Shown: positions 36,098 to 45,158 of the stretch, in pieces
Layout: every line of letters starts with the position of its first letter
Numbering within the stretch: the first letter of the stretch is position 1
Source: Paraburkholderia podalyriae
GTDB lineage: Bacteria > Pseudomonadota > Gammaproteobacteria > Burkholderiales > Burkholderiaceae
Direction: 5' to 3'
Length of the DNA stretch: 64,000 nucleotides
Assembly: GCF_014397785.1 (NCBI RefSeq)
Contig: NZ_VZQQ01000021.1
Span: forward strand, 1-64,000
Translations under genes and position numbers: made by a program
Notes under the pieces: model-generated
Told to the model about the DNA's origin: nothing
The model's input: only the letters and a program-made list of their open reading frames with translations
The model's database searches: none

Positions 36098-36576
36098 GCC
36101 GCATCGAGAAGTCACCGCCGCTGCGGGTCATGTGGGAGGCACAGGGGAGCGATTACGTGAGCGCGTTGGCATGGTCGCCAGATGCAACACGGGTTGCGGT
36201 GGGACATGCGGATGGCACCCTGGCAATTCACGACGCGCTTGATGGCCGCAAGATGTGGTGCCATGACGCTCACGCCATGGGGGTGGGAAGTCTCGCCTGG
36301 TCGCCAGACGCGCGGATTCTGGCAAGCGGCGGACTGGACAACAGTGCGGCGCTATGGGCGCCGGACGAGGGGACGGAACTGCGCCGACTGAACGCGGGTC
36401 GCGGCTGGGTCCAGAACCTGGCGTGGTCGGAAAAAGGAGTCCTGGCGACCACCGCAGGACGCGAATTACGTCTTTGGCATGCGCAGGGCGACGAACTGTA
36501 CGCCTTCGAACCGGCTTCCAGTACGCTGACCGGTTTGTCCTGGCAGGGCGAGGACCGGCTCATGACCTCCTGCTAG
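36094..36576 (+). pseudogene. WD40-repeat protein, cut by the Tn3 transposon
   Basis: ATG 36094 overlaps the stop of the COG0523 gene (ATGA), showing the two were co-translated. About three WD40 blades are readable: SALAWSPDATRVAVGHADGT, SLAWSPDARILASGGLDNSA and LTGLSWQGEDRL. The frame ends abruptly at TAG 36574-36576, exactly where the transposon terminus begins. WD40 proteins fused or paired with COG0523 GTPases are known in bacterial zinc-starvation loci. The remaining blades are not found on the far side of the transposon. Confidence 0.85.
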
Positions 36577-36709
36577 GGTATGGTAAGCGTAAATTCCTAT
36601 CATAATTCTTGTAGTTATAAAGACTGCGCCGTTTATTACAATTTGTGCAGTAACGTCTGATTCTTCTTGCGCTAATCTGAGCGGCCCTCTGCGATCCGGA
36701 CGATCCGCA

Positions 36710-39706
36710 ATGGCTACCCTCGAACGCACCGCGTACCCGCGCTTCCCCGAGGTCCTGGCGCCCCGGGAACTGCAAACCTGCTACACGCCACTGCCCGACG
36801 AGCTCGAATGGGCACGCCGGGCAACGCGCGGCGAGCGACCTCGACTGGGCCTGCTGGTGCTGCTGAAGGTCTTTCAGCAACTGCACTATTTCCCTCCGCT
36901 CGATACCATTTCGGCCGGCGTCGTTGAACACGTTCGGGCAGCCGCCGATATCGGCGACACCGTGCAATTCGGCTACGACACTGAGACCTCCCCAACGCTG
37001 TTCCGGCATTACGCGGCGGTTCGCACCTGGCTCGACGTGAAGCCGTATTACGGCACCGACGCGAACGCGATCGCGACATGGGCAGCGCATACGGCGTCGC
37101 TGACGATGGACCAGCCGGTGGACATTATCAACGCGACGATCGACGAGCTGATCGCGCGCGATATCGAGCTGCCGGCGTTCTCGACGCTCGACCGGCTGAC
37201 TGAACAGATCCATGCCCGGGCGCAGTCCCGACTGTTCAAGCGCGTCACGCGACGGCTGACCGATGAACAGAAACTCGCGCTCGATCGGCTACTCGCCCGC
37301 GACCTGTCGAGCCGGCAGACCGCCTACAACCGCATCAAGCGGCATGCGAAACGCCCATCGCGCCAGCATCTGGACATATTGATCGATCAGCTTGCCTGGC
37401 TCGACGAACTCGGCGATTTTTCACTGGCCGTCGCCGGGATTCCGGCCTCGAAGCTGCGCTCGCTCGCGAATCAGGCGATGGCGCTCGACGCGTCCGCGCT
37501 CAGGAATGACACACTCCCCGAGAAGCGCTACACACTGATCGTCGCGCTGCTCAACCGCATGCGCGTGCGCGCCCGCGACGATCTCGCCGACATGTTCGTG
37601 CGACGGATGGCCGCGATCCACAAGCGCGCGAGCGACGAGCTGGACGTGATCCAGCGCAAGCAGCGTGATCAGGTCGAGGACCACGTGGTCCTGCTCGACG
37701 GCGTGGCCGACATCCTCGCCGACGAATCCGACGAGACGGCCATCGCCCGAGCGGTCAGGAAGCTGCTCGCGCCGAAAGGTGACCTGGAGCCCTTGCGCGA
37801 GAGCTGTGCGGCAATCCGCGCGTTCAGTGGCCGCAACTATCTGCCGCTGCTCTGGAAGCACTTCAAGGCACACCGTTCGGTCATGATGCGCGTGGCCCGT
37901 ACGCTCGAATGGGATTCGACGAGCCCAGTCCGCTCGCTGCTGAACGCACTCGATGCGGTGATGGAGAACGAATCGCTGCATCGCGAGTGGATCGATGCGG
38001 ACGTCGACGTGAGCTTCGCCGCACCGCGGTGGCGCAAGCTCGTGCGGCGCTCGCACGGCGACGGATCGCCGACCAACCGCCGGTATCTCGAGCTCTGCGT
38101 GTTCTCATACATGGCCGAGGAACTTCGGGTCGGCGATCTGTGCGTATCGGGCTCCGACGCCTACGCTGACTATCGCGACCACCTGCTGCCGTGGCGGCAA
38201 TGCGAGCAGCAATTGCCCGACTACTGCGACAAGCTCGGCATGCCAACGACTGGCAGTGACTTCGTGCTCGATCTTCGTCAATGGTGGACCGACGCCTGCC
38301 ACAAGCTCGACACCGAACTACCGCACAAGCGCGAGCACGTCGTGATCGACCGTCACGGTGAGCCGATCCTGCGCAAAACCGTCGCCAAGGAAATCCCGGC
38401 GAGTGCGATCGCTTTACAGGAGCGGCTCAACACCCGCCTGCCGACGCGGAACATGCTGGACATCCTCGCGAACATCGAGCACTGGACCCACTTCACGCGG
38501 CACTTCGGGCCCTTGTCCGGGAGCGATCCGCAGATTCGCAAGGCCGCCGAGCGCTACCTGCTGACCATTTTCGCGATGGGCTGCAATCTCGGCCCGACCC
38601 AGGCGGCCCGCCATCTCGACTCCGATGTCACCGCGCATATGCTGTCGTTCGTCAACCGTCGGCATATGAGCCTGGACAAGCTCGAGACCGCACAACGTGA
38701 ACTGATCGAACTGTACCTGCGGCTGGACCTGCCGAAACACTGGGGCGATGGCAAGACGGTGGCGGCTGACGGCACGCAATACGATTTCTACGACAACAAC
38801 CTGCTGGCCGGCTATCACTTCCGCTACCGGAAAATGGGCGCGGTCGCGTACCGGCACGTCGCCGACAACTATATCGCGGTGTTCCAGCACTTCATTCCGC
38901 CGGGCGTCTGGGAAGCGATCTATGTGATCGAGGGACTCCTGAAGGCGGGGCTGTCGGTCAAGACGGACACCGTTCATGCTGACACGCAGGGCCAGTCGGC
39001 CGCCGTTTTCGCATTCACGTACCTGCTCGGCATCAACCTGATGCCGCGGATTCGCAACTGGAAGGACCTCGTCCTGTATCGGCCGGACAGCAAGGCCAAA
39101 TACAAGCACATCGACAAGCTGTTCACCGCCACGATCGACTGGGTGCTGATCGAGCAGCACTGGCAGGAACTGATGCAGGTCGCGCTGTCGATTCAGGCAG
39201 GTACGATCTCGTCGCCGCTGCTGCTGCGCCGGCTCGGCTCCGAAAGCCGCAAGAACCGGCTGTATCTGGCCGCACGCGAGCTCGGCAACGTCGTGCGCAC
39301 GGTGTTCCTGCTCGAGTGGATCGGCAGTCTGGAATTGCGGCAGGAGGTCACCGCGAACACGAACAAGATCGAGTCGTACAATGGCTTCTCCAAATGGCTG
39401 TCGTTCGGTGGTGATGTGATTGCCGAGAACGAGCCGGAGGAGCAGCAGAAGCGGCTACGCTACAACGACCTGGTCGCATCGGCCGTGATCCTGCAGAACA
39501 CCGTGGACATGATGCAGGCGCTGCGCGAGATGGCGGCAAACGGCGAGAAAGTGCGCGCCGAAGACATCGAATTTCTGAGCCCGTATCCGACCCACAACAT
39601 CCGGCGCTTCGGCCACTATAAACTGCATCTGGATCGCCGGCCGGAAGCCTGGATCAGGGACCCGCTGTTCGGCCATGGTGCCCGCACCTACGCATCCCGC
39701 CAATGA
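36710..39706 (+). CDS. tnpA: Tn3-family transposase TnpA
   Basis: A 998-residue full-length Tn3-type DDE transposase. The N-terminal DNA-binding region begins AYPRFPEVLAPRELQTCYTP. The catalytic core has VAADGTQYDFYDNNLL (first Asp), VHADTQGQSAAVFAFTYLLG (second Asp) and NKIESYNGFSKWLSFGG (Glu). The length and the presence of an overlapping TnpC-like gene recall the Tn4651/Tn4652 branch. The frame is intact. The 39706 stop overlaps the next ATG (ATGA). No resolvase or integrase gene is found beside it. Confidence 0.95.
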   Translation: MATLERTAYPRFPEVLAPRELQTCYTPLPDELEWARRATRGERPRLGLLVLLKVFQQLHYFPPLDTISAGVVEHVRAAADIGDTVQFGYDTETSPTLFRHYAAVRTWLDVKPYYGTDANAIATWAAHTASLTMDQPVDIINATIDELIARDIELPAFSTLDRLTEQIHARAQSRLFKRVTRRLTDEQKLALDRLLARDLSSRQTAYNRIKRHAKRPSRQHLDILIDQLAWLDELGDFSLAVAGIPASKLRSLANQAMALDASALRNDTLPEKRYTLIVALLNRMRVRARDDLADMFVRRMAAIHKRASDELDVIQRKQRDQVEDHVVLLDGVADILADESDETAIARAVRKLLAPKGDLEPLRESCAAIRAFSGRNYLPLLWKHFKAHRSVMMRVARTLEWDSTSPVRSLLNALDAVMENESLHREWIDADVDVSFAAPRWRKLVRRSHGDGSPTNRRYLELCVFSYMAEELRVGDLCVSGSDAYADYRDHLLPWRQCEQQLPDYCDKLGMPTTGSDFVLDLRQWWTDACHKLDTELPHKREHVVIDRHGEPILRKTVAKEIPASAIALQERLNTRLPTRNMLDILANIEHWTHFTRHFGPLSGSDPQIRKAAERYLLTIFAMGCNLGPTQAARHLDSDVTAHMLSFVNRRHMSLDKLETAQRELIELYLRLDLPKHWGDGKTVAADGTQYDFYDNNLLAGYHFRYRKMGAVAYRHVADNYIAVFQHFIPPGVWEAIYVIEGLLKAGLSVKTDTVHADTQGQSAAVFAFTYLLGINLMPRIRNWKDLVLYRPDSKAKYKHIDKLFTATIDWVLIEQHWQELMQVALSIQAGTISSPLLLRRLGSESRKNRLYLAARELGNVVRTVFLLEWIGSLELRQEVTANTNKIESYNGFSKWLSFGGDVIAENEPEEQQKRLRYNDLVASAVILQNTVDMMQALREMAANGEKVRAEDIEFLSPYPTHNIRRFGHYKLHLDRRPEAWIRDPLFGHGARTYASRQ

Positions 39707-40068
39707 CTGCACGCCCGGCCATCACTACGACCTATTTCGGCGATGTCGACACCGCCGCGCTCGAGCGGCTCGAATCGAGCTACGACACCACCCGCCTGCT
39801 GGCCGCCGTCGATATCGTCGATCGTCTCCGCGCCCAACTTCACGATCCCGAGGGGCTACGTGACGATCTACTGGAGATCCACAGCATGGCACATTCGGTG
39901 CTGAATGGCGCACCATCAGTGCCGGCGCGACGCGAAGGCGCCTTGCCCGAGCGGGTGCTGGACGCACTCGATCTGATTGATGAATTTGTCATGGAACTCA
40001 CGCGGGTGAGGACGATCCTTGAGCCGCTCGAAGCGCTGCACCCTGATGAGGGGTTCGGCGAGGATTGA
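39703..40068 (+). CDS. TnpC-like regulator of transposition (121 aa)
   Basis: This gene overlaps the tnpA stop by 4 nt. The protein begins TTYFGDVDTAALERLESSYD and has a helical core (DLLEIHSMAHSVLNGAPSVP). Size, position and helical character fit TnpC of Tn4652, which limits transposase levels. I infer the function from these traits, without an alignment. It could otherwise be another Tn3-branch accessory protein. Confidence 0.55.
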   Translation: MTARPAITTTYFGDVDTAALERLESSYDTTRLLAAVDIVDRLRAQLHDPEGLRDDLLEIHSMAHSVLNGAPSVPARREGALPERVLDALDLIDEFVMELTRVRTILEPLEALHPDEGFGED

Positions 40069-40314
40069 ACGGCGCCCACCCACTGATCGTGACCACGGGG
40101 GCCGGTCCCGGCCGGTGTTATGCGGCCGCAGACGGCCACAAACTGCCGGTCACATGCGCCGCCGGAAGGCCGCTCAGGCGTCGGCTCTGCTTCGCAACCG
40201 GCCATCTGATTGTCGCAAGGCGAGCGCTCGTTCAGCGGCCAGAAGGGACGTCAATCTGGCCGGCCAAAGACGCCCTGTTCCACCGAGCGGAGGCATCTCC
40301 CCTGTTAATCCCTG

Positions 40315-41178
40315 TCAGCTTGCCGGATTTCGTGCCATGACGACCCATGCCGCGCCGTTGATCATCACCGACCCCTCGCCGGGGAGGCTCGCGAAGGCGG
40401 CACGAACTGCGGCGGAGGCACGGGCGCGGATGTCGTCGGGCTGACCAGCGAGCGCACGCGACAGCGGGCCGACCTCAAGCGTCATCCTCACTGCGTCGTC
40501 GATCGCCGCGTCCCGCGTTTCGCCCTCGCCGAATGGGACGGCCGCGTCGAAGGGCGAGATAACGATTTCGGTGAAACCGGCCGCCGTCAGGATGCGCGCC
40601 ACGTGCTCCCGGTCGCCGAACGAAAACGGGCCGGGCGCTTCGGGATCGGGGAGCGCGCTCGGCGGGACGATGTCCTTGAGCGCGCCCACCGGCAGTCGCA
40701 TCCAATCGTTCTCGGCCGCACCGCGCCAGCAGACGAAAGCGACCCGGCCGCCCGGCCGGAGCGCGCGTCGCATATGGGCGAACGCCGCTGTCGGATCGGG
40801 GAAAAACATCACGCCGAAACGCGAGAACAGAATGTCGAACGCGCCTTCGGGCAGCTCTGCGCTGCTGGCGTCGGCCACCTGAAACAGGGCCGGCGTATCG
40901 TGGCGCGCAAGCGCGCGCGCTCGATCGATCAGCGGTTCGGATATGTCCACGCCCAGCACTTGGCCCCCCGCGCCGACGCGAGCGGCCAGAGCCAGACTTG
41001 ACGCACCCGCGCCGCAGCCGATGTCCAGCACGCGCTCACCCGTCGCGGGCGCGGCGGCTTCGATCGCGGCCTGGCCGAACACCGCCACCAGAGCGTCGAG
41101 CCGGGCCTGGTTGGCGACCCAGCGCTCCCCGCTTTGACCATTCCAGTCACCCACCTGATCAGCACTTTGCTTTGCCAT
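40315..41178 (-). CDS. Class I SAM-dependent methyltransferase
   Basis: A 287-residue methyltransferase. The SAM-binding motif I is VLDIGCGAGASSLALAAR, followed by the acidic LGVDISEPLI. Later come FDILFSRFGVMFFPDPTAAF and the MRRALRPGGRVAFV post-motif. The overall shape is that of UbiE-like small-molecule methyltransferases. The substrate is unknown. It lies on the same strand 95 bp downstream of the thioredoxin-reductase-like gene and probably belongs with it. Confidence 0.85.
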   Translation of the reverse strand: MAKQSADQVGDWNGQSGERWVANQARLDALVAVFGQAAIEAAAPATGERVLDIGCGAGASSLALAARVGAGGQVLGVDISEPLIDRARALARHDTPALFQVADASSAELPEGAFDILFSRFGVMFFPDPTAAFAHMRRALRPGGRVAFVCWRGAAENDWMRLPVGALKDIVPPSALPDPEAPGPFSFGDREHVARILTAAGFTEIVISPFDAAVPFGEGETRDAAIDDAVRMTLEVGPLSRALAGQPDDIRARASAAVRAAFASLPGEGSVMINGAAWVVMARNPAS

Positions 41179-41273
41179 GTCATCTCCTCGACTCGACGAT
41201 CCGCCTTTCGCCGCGTCGATTTACGCCAACCTTTTCGAAGGCGACGACGCAACAAGAGCAGGGATCTGTGCTC

Positions 41274-42167
41274 TCAAACCACCATCGACTGCTGGGCGAA
41301 GATACCCGCCATCGCGCCCTGCGATGAAGCCTGGGTGACCGAGGGCAAGAAGGGCGTGGCGAGGTCGCCAGCGGCGTAGATGCCGGGCATGCTGGTTTGG
41401 CGGCGCTCGTCGACTTTGAGGACGATGCCGGTGGGCGTATCGACCGTGGCGAGGCCCAGTGATTCATGCAGGCGTGCGGACGGCTTGTTGCGCGGATGGG
41501 CGAACAGGACGTCGACCGCGACATTGCGGCGGGTATCGAGATTGACGGTGTTGATATGGCTATTGTGATGGGCGATCTCGACGATCCGGCCATCGACGAC
41601 AGGTATGTTGCGACGCGCCAGATCGACTTGGATATCGGGCGCAATGTCATGACCATCGGCGAAGACAGTCAGCTTGTCCGTCCAATCGCGGAACAGCCTG
41701 GCAGACTGGTGCGACTGCGGGCTGGACCAGACGAGGCCCCAATGCTGGCCGGCGACTTCAAAGCCGTCGCAATAGGGGCAGGGCACGATGGACGTGCCCC
41801 AGCTTTCGGCAAAGCCCGGAACATCAGGCATCTGGTCGGCGACGCCATAGCTCAGGATCAGGCGGTGCGCCCTCAGGCTTTCGTTATCGTCAGTGACGAC
41901 GCAGAAATCGTCGATGGCGCCAGACACGCTCTCGGCCCGGGCATTGACCAGCCTGATCGTTGGATAGCGCGTCAACTGCTGCCGCGCCTCGACCAGGATG
42001 TCCAGCGGTGGCTTGTGATCGTGGCCGAGCAAGCCATGCGAGTGGCCTGCAAAGCGGTTGCGCGGCCGGCCGGTATCGAGAACCGTGACCTTGCGGCGGG
42101 CACGGCCGAGCTGCAGGGCGGCGGCGAGGCCGGCAAAGCTGCCGCCGATGATGATGACGTCATCCAT
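41274..42167 (-). CDS. Thioredoxin-reductase-like NAD(P)/FAD-dependent oxidoreductase
   Basis: A 297-residue two-dinucleotide-binding flavoprotein. The FAD motif is DVIIIGGSFAGLAAALQLGR. The redox-active pair lies in IVPCPYCDGFEVAG (CPYC, similar to CxxC of thioredoxin reductase). The C-terminal FAD motif is MPGIYAAGDLATPFLPSVTQ. The usual GxGxxA NADP motif is degenerate (WGLVWSSPQS). It may reduce a small molecule or a partner disulfide. It is preceded by a remnant of a regulator and followed by a methyltransferase, a trio seen in other genomes. Confidence 0.85.
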   Translation of the reverse strand: MDDVIIIGGSFAGLAAALQLGRARRKVTVLDTGRPRNRFAGHSHGLLGHDHKPPLDILVEARQQLTRYPTIRLVNARAESVSGAIDDFCVVTDDNESLRAHRLILSYGVADQMPDVPGFAESWGTSIVPCPYCDGFEVAGQHWGLVWSSPQSHQSARLFRDWTDKLTVFADGHDIAPDIQVDLARRNIPVVDGRIVEIAHHNSHINTVNLDTRRNVAVDVLFAHPRNKPSARLHESLGLATVDTPTGIVLKVDERRQTSMPGIYAAGDLATPFLPSVTQASSQGAMAGIFAQQSMVV

Positions 42168-42204
42168 GGTGATGGGCTCCGTGTTGTGATTGGAGGGGTG
42201 GGCT

Positions 42205-42335
42205 GGGCGTGGTGTGCAATATCGTCCAGCGATACGCGCTTGAGACGGTCAGCGAGTAGGGCTTCGGCATTGGCGAGAAAGTTGCTGATGGCTGTATTGA
42301 TCGGCCCCACAATCCCGCATTCGATATCGCCAGGC
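42205..42335 (-). pseudogene. C-terminal remnant of an Rrf2-family regulator
   Basis: A minus-strand frame encodes ECGIVGPINTAISNFLANAE, then ALLADRLKRVSLDDIA, which fits the end of Rrf2-type repressors. No winged-helix part is present upstream. It lies directly before the oxidoreductase gene that it probably once controlled. Confidence 0.45.
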
Positions 42336-42452
42336 GCCCCGGGGAAACCTGATTTGGGCAACTGGTTGAAACCTATCCTTGGCTTGCACATTTAAGATAC
42401 TGCGTGGTATCGTAGTGCAAGAATTTGAATACTGTCAAGTACTGGAATTGTT

Positions 42453-43085
42453 GTGACCGAAAACAGCCAGAGCCGGCGCGGCCGGCCCGCCAACGAGGCG
42501 CTTCGCCAAACGATCGTCGACGCCGCCTGCGAACTCTTTGTGGAATTGGGTTTTCAAGCGACGACCATGGACAAGGTCGCGCAGAGGGCGAAGATATCCA
42601 AGCTCAGCATCTATCGGCACTTCGAGAACAAGGAGGCGCTGTTCAGCGCGGCCATGGTGGCCCACTGCCATCAATTTGCACCCCAGGCCCTTTCTGAAAG
42701 CGTCGACGGTTCAGCCGAAGATCAGCTCATGGCGGTGGGATCATCCCTGCTTCGCACGCTGTTGAGCCCGGACGTCCGCAGTGTCGAAGCCATGGTTTTG
42801 GCCGACAAGACGAATCAAAAGTCGTTAAGCAAGCTCCATTACGAAGCCGGGCCCGCCCATGTCATCGCCCAAATCGAGGCCGTGTTGCGTCAGTTGCACG
42901 CGAAAGCGATTCTGAACGTACCCGATGCTCTCCGATCCGCCCGCTTGTTTGCCGCGCTTTTCAAAGGATCCGATCTTCTGCTTGTCGCACGCTTCGATGA
43001 GGCGAGAGCAGAGGATGACAACGAAATCGAGTCCTATTGCCGGTCGGCCGTCGCCATGTTCATCGCCGCGCACGGTGGCATCTAA
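42453..43085 (+). CDS. TetR/AcrR-family transcriptional regulator
   Basis: A 210-residue repressor starting at GTG 42453. The N-terminal DNA-binding domain is complete: RQTIVDAACELFVELGFQAT, then MDKVAQRAKISKLSIYRHFE and NKEALFSAAM. The ligand domain is all-helical and unassigned. It is divergent from the oxidoreductase-methyltransferase genes. The 285-bp gap contains short palindromic sites (GATAC...GTATC near 42400-42415) that could be its operator. That makes the neighbouring pair its likely target. Confidence 0.88.
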   Translation: MTENSQSRRGRPANEALRQTIVDAACELFVELGFQATTMDKVAQRAKISKLSIYRHFENKEALFSAAMVAHCHQFAPQALSESVDGSAEDQLMAVGSSLLRTLLSPDVRSVEAMVLADKTNQKSLSKLHYEAGPAHVIAQIEAVLRQLHAKAILNVPDALRSARLFAALFKGSDLLLVARFDEARAEDDNEIESYCRSAVAMFIAAHGGI

Positions 43086-43194
43086 AGGTGCGCTATCGCG
43101 GCTTGATGAAGAACCCGCAGAGTTGCACACGCTGTTCGCTCTAAGCAATCTGTGGATGACGCGCGAACGACTGATGCGCGAGGCCGCTGCATGA
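43086..43194 (+). pseudogene. Possible transposase C-terminal remnant
   Basis: A frame reads LSRLDEEPAELHTLFALSNL, then WMTRERLMREAAA and a stop. The 'LFALSNLWM..R.RLM' ending resembles C-termini of IS5-type transposases. No upstream part is present because the TetR gene ends just before it. Confidence 0.35.
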
Positions 43195-44162
43195 GCGCAA
43201 AAGCCGCCCGCGCGGGCAGGCAATCGGCGCCTTCCTTATGCCGAACGTAGCGCTGCATTCGAGCCAGGTGCCGCACCGCTTCCACCGCATCGGCCCTATG
43301 TGGATGGCTCAGTGCGGCAAAACGAGTTCTGAACACCATCCCTAACCTTGCGGGCGCTTCCTTTCGATCTGGTGAACGACAAGCTGATTGCTTATAGAGA
43401 AATCAAACTTAAGTTCGAGAGCAATTCGAGGGTCGAGCAAGACGTCATCCTTGCACGGCGTAAGCCGCCTCACCAACTCACGGGTCTAAGCGCCCGCAGA
43501 GGCCGATGACTTGCCCCCCAGGCGACGGCACGGAATGACCGTTCCACTCCGATACCTACCCTTAGAACAGAGACTGCTCGACCGGCTGCAACGGGTCGGG
43601 TACGGAAGTTCGTGGTACGGCCGGCGCGAATGAGCCGCGCTTGAACTGGGAGCTTCGGCAACCGTTAAGGTTTGTTCGACGCCTGCCGACATGCGCGGAG
43701 GCGTGCACATTCCTGCGGCCGATGGCAGGCATCGAATTAACCTTAACGCATGCTGCCGGTCGACGTCAGGCTGAGACCGGGCAACATGCGTCGTTAGATG
43801 GGGCGTGTACTGCGTTGCTCGCGCGACCATTCTCGCCGCCGAAGCGGCCCACGATCCGGCGATAACAAAGGACGTCGGTGCACTGAGCGGGCGCAACGCT
43901 CGCGCATCGGATCTTGCCCGCGCGCGATGCGGCCAAGGATCTATATGAAGCTTGCGCCTCCGTTGACGGGGATCGTTTGGCCCGTGATGAACGCATTTCC
44001 TCGCTACGGATTCCGGGGTTGAGCTTCGTCAGCATTTGACCATCGACGAGAAATGCGATCTCGCGAGAATTGTCGTAGCCCCAGAAACATACACGATGCC
44101 TAGGAGGTGTCGTAAGAGCGACTCGGATTTGGGAAGCTGAGCACGATCTTGCTTTTTGCCAT
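43195..44162. other. Gene-poor stretch with short relics
   Basis: No intact gene is supported over about 970 bp. On the minus strand at 43941-44003 the frame FITGQTIPVNGGASFI and a stop is the C-terminus of a short-chain dehydrogenase. Directly upstream, in another frame, VCFWGYDNSREIAFLVDGQM (about 44010-44095) is a fragment of an unidentified protein. The remaining sequence shows only chance frames. Confidence 0.45.
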
Positions 44163-44450
44163 CTAATCTCTCGAAGAGACGTAGCGCCACTTCGCGGCGT
44201 TGATATCGATGCGCGCATCATCGTCGAGCCGCTTCTGGGCGCGGTCGGACTCCGCCTGCCGCAAGGCTTCGACGCGAGCTTTCTGGGTCGCCACATAGTC
44301 TTGCGGTCTGCCCGACATGATCGGGCTCATTGGGGTTCGCTTCAGCATCTGGACGCCTGCAAAAAGAGCGTGCAACTTCAAGGCAGTGGCCTGAGGCCAG
44401 AAAGCACGCTTGAGCACGGCGACGCGCCACATCAAGGTCGCAATGCTCAT
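44163..44450 (-). CDS. Uncertain ORF (95 aa)
   Basis: From an ATG at 44450 the frame reads MSIATLMWRVAVLKRAFWPQ and ends in a charged helix (DYVATQKARVEALRQAESDR) with NAAKWRYVSSRD at the end. The C-terminal half looks protein-like, but no family is recognised and no clear ribosome-binding site is seen. It may be a relic. Confidence 0.3.
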   Translation of the reverse strand: MSIATLMWRVAVLKRAFWPQATALKLHALFAGVQMLKRTPMSPIMSGRPQDYVATQKARVEALRQAESDRAQKRLDDDARIDINAAKWRYVSSRD

Positions 44451-44624
44451 TCGCGTGCGAGATTCAACGTGTATTCCCGCCGGTACTGGCGAGTCGGACA
44501 CGAGTGGCGAGTCGATGAAAGCCGCTTGCGCACTCAAGTTGGCTATCCGAGAGTGCGCCGCATGGCGCGACAAAGCAAGAACAATCGGCAAACCGGCGGC
44601 TGGGTGCATGAAGAGAGCACGCAC

Positions 44625-44661
44625 TATCAGCAAACTTGCGCAGTATCAGCAAACTTGTGCA
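44625..44661. repeat. Short direct repeat (2 x 18 bp)
   Basis: TATCAGCAAACTTGYGCA occurs at 44625-44642 and again at 44644-44661, one base apart. No function is evident. Confidence 0.5.
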
Positions 44662-44777
44662 CTTACCCCTTAAGGTGTGTGATCGGGTCTTTTAAGTAGA
44701 TCGCGACAGTAATTAAAAATGCGCCCAGAATGAGTCGCAGAGCGGCCCCTTCCGTGGGCGCCTAAATGGGGAGCGAA

Positions 44778-44915
44778 ATGGCAAAAGGTCAACTGCGTAG
44801 TAATCGCGAGGCAAAGAAGCCTAAACAACCTAAAAAGTTACCATCTCCCGGAGCAGGTCTGTTCAAGACGTCTACCCCGAAGACTTCTGTGTCGAGCGGC
44901 GTGACGAAGAAGTAA
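44778..44915 (+). CDS. Small lysine-rich conserved protein (45 aa)
   Basis: ATG 44778 follows GGGGAG at 44768-44773. The peptide begins MAKGQLRSNREAKKPKQPKK and ends TSVSSGVTKK. Short proteins starting 'MAKGQxRSNREAKKPK' are widespread in Proteobacteria, and especially in Burkholderiales, with unknown function. Their high charge suggests nucleic-acid or ribosome association, but that is inference. The gene is below usual length cut-offs. Confidence 0.75.
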   Translation: MAKGQLRSNREAKKPKQPKKLPSPGAGLFKTSTPKTSVSSGVTKK

Positions 44916-45158
44916 CCGACACGCGCATGTGACGCGCGGTCGTTTCACTTTGCTTGTGCGCACTTTCGACGAAGGTGTAGCAGCGGCCCGGTAGAAAGAG
45001 CGTCATTGCAATTCGGGCTGCACCTTGTTGCCTCTCATTGCTGATCGTTTTCAGCGCGTGTCTGAGTCGTGACCGATTGCCGCCCCGGTTCGTGCTGTCG
45101 CGGTGGGCTTTCCTTTTGGGGGCGAAATGGTGAGCAAGTTTGTTCGCGGCGAAACGCA

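Larger units (their letters stand above)
36576..40068 (+). mobile_element. Tn3-family transposon (Tn4651-like), right end not found
   Basis: The left end begins GGGTATGGTAAGCGTAAATT at 36576, at the break in the WD40 gene. It shares GGG..., GTAAG and TATCAT with the probable Tn3 terminus at 16.9 kb. It carries tnpA and an overlapping tnpC-like gene. I searched 40069-40330 for the complementary terminus and did not find it, so the right end is probably deleted or highly divergent. Confidence 0.7.

Noticed and set aside
44010..44095. Fragment VCFWGYDNSREIAFLVDGQM as a DUF1488 protein
   Set aside because: The match to the DUF1488 pattern is too short and lacks the C-terminal helix; left as an unidentified relic.
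44625..44661. Two 18-bp repeats as a possible CRISPR or iteron array
   Set aside because: Only two units one base apart, with no further copies and no cas or rep genes nearby.
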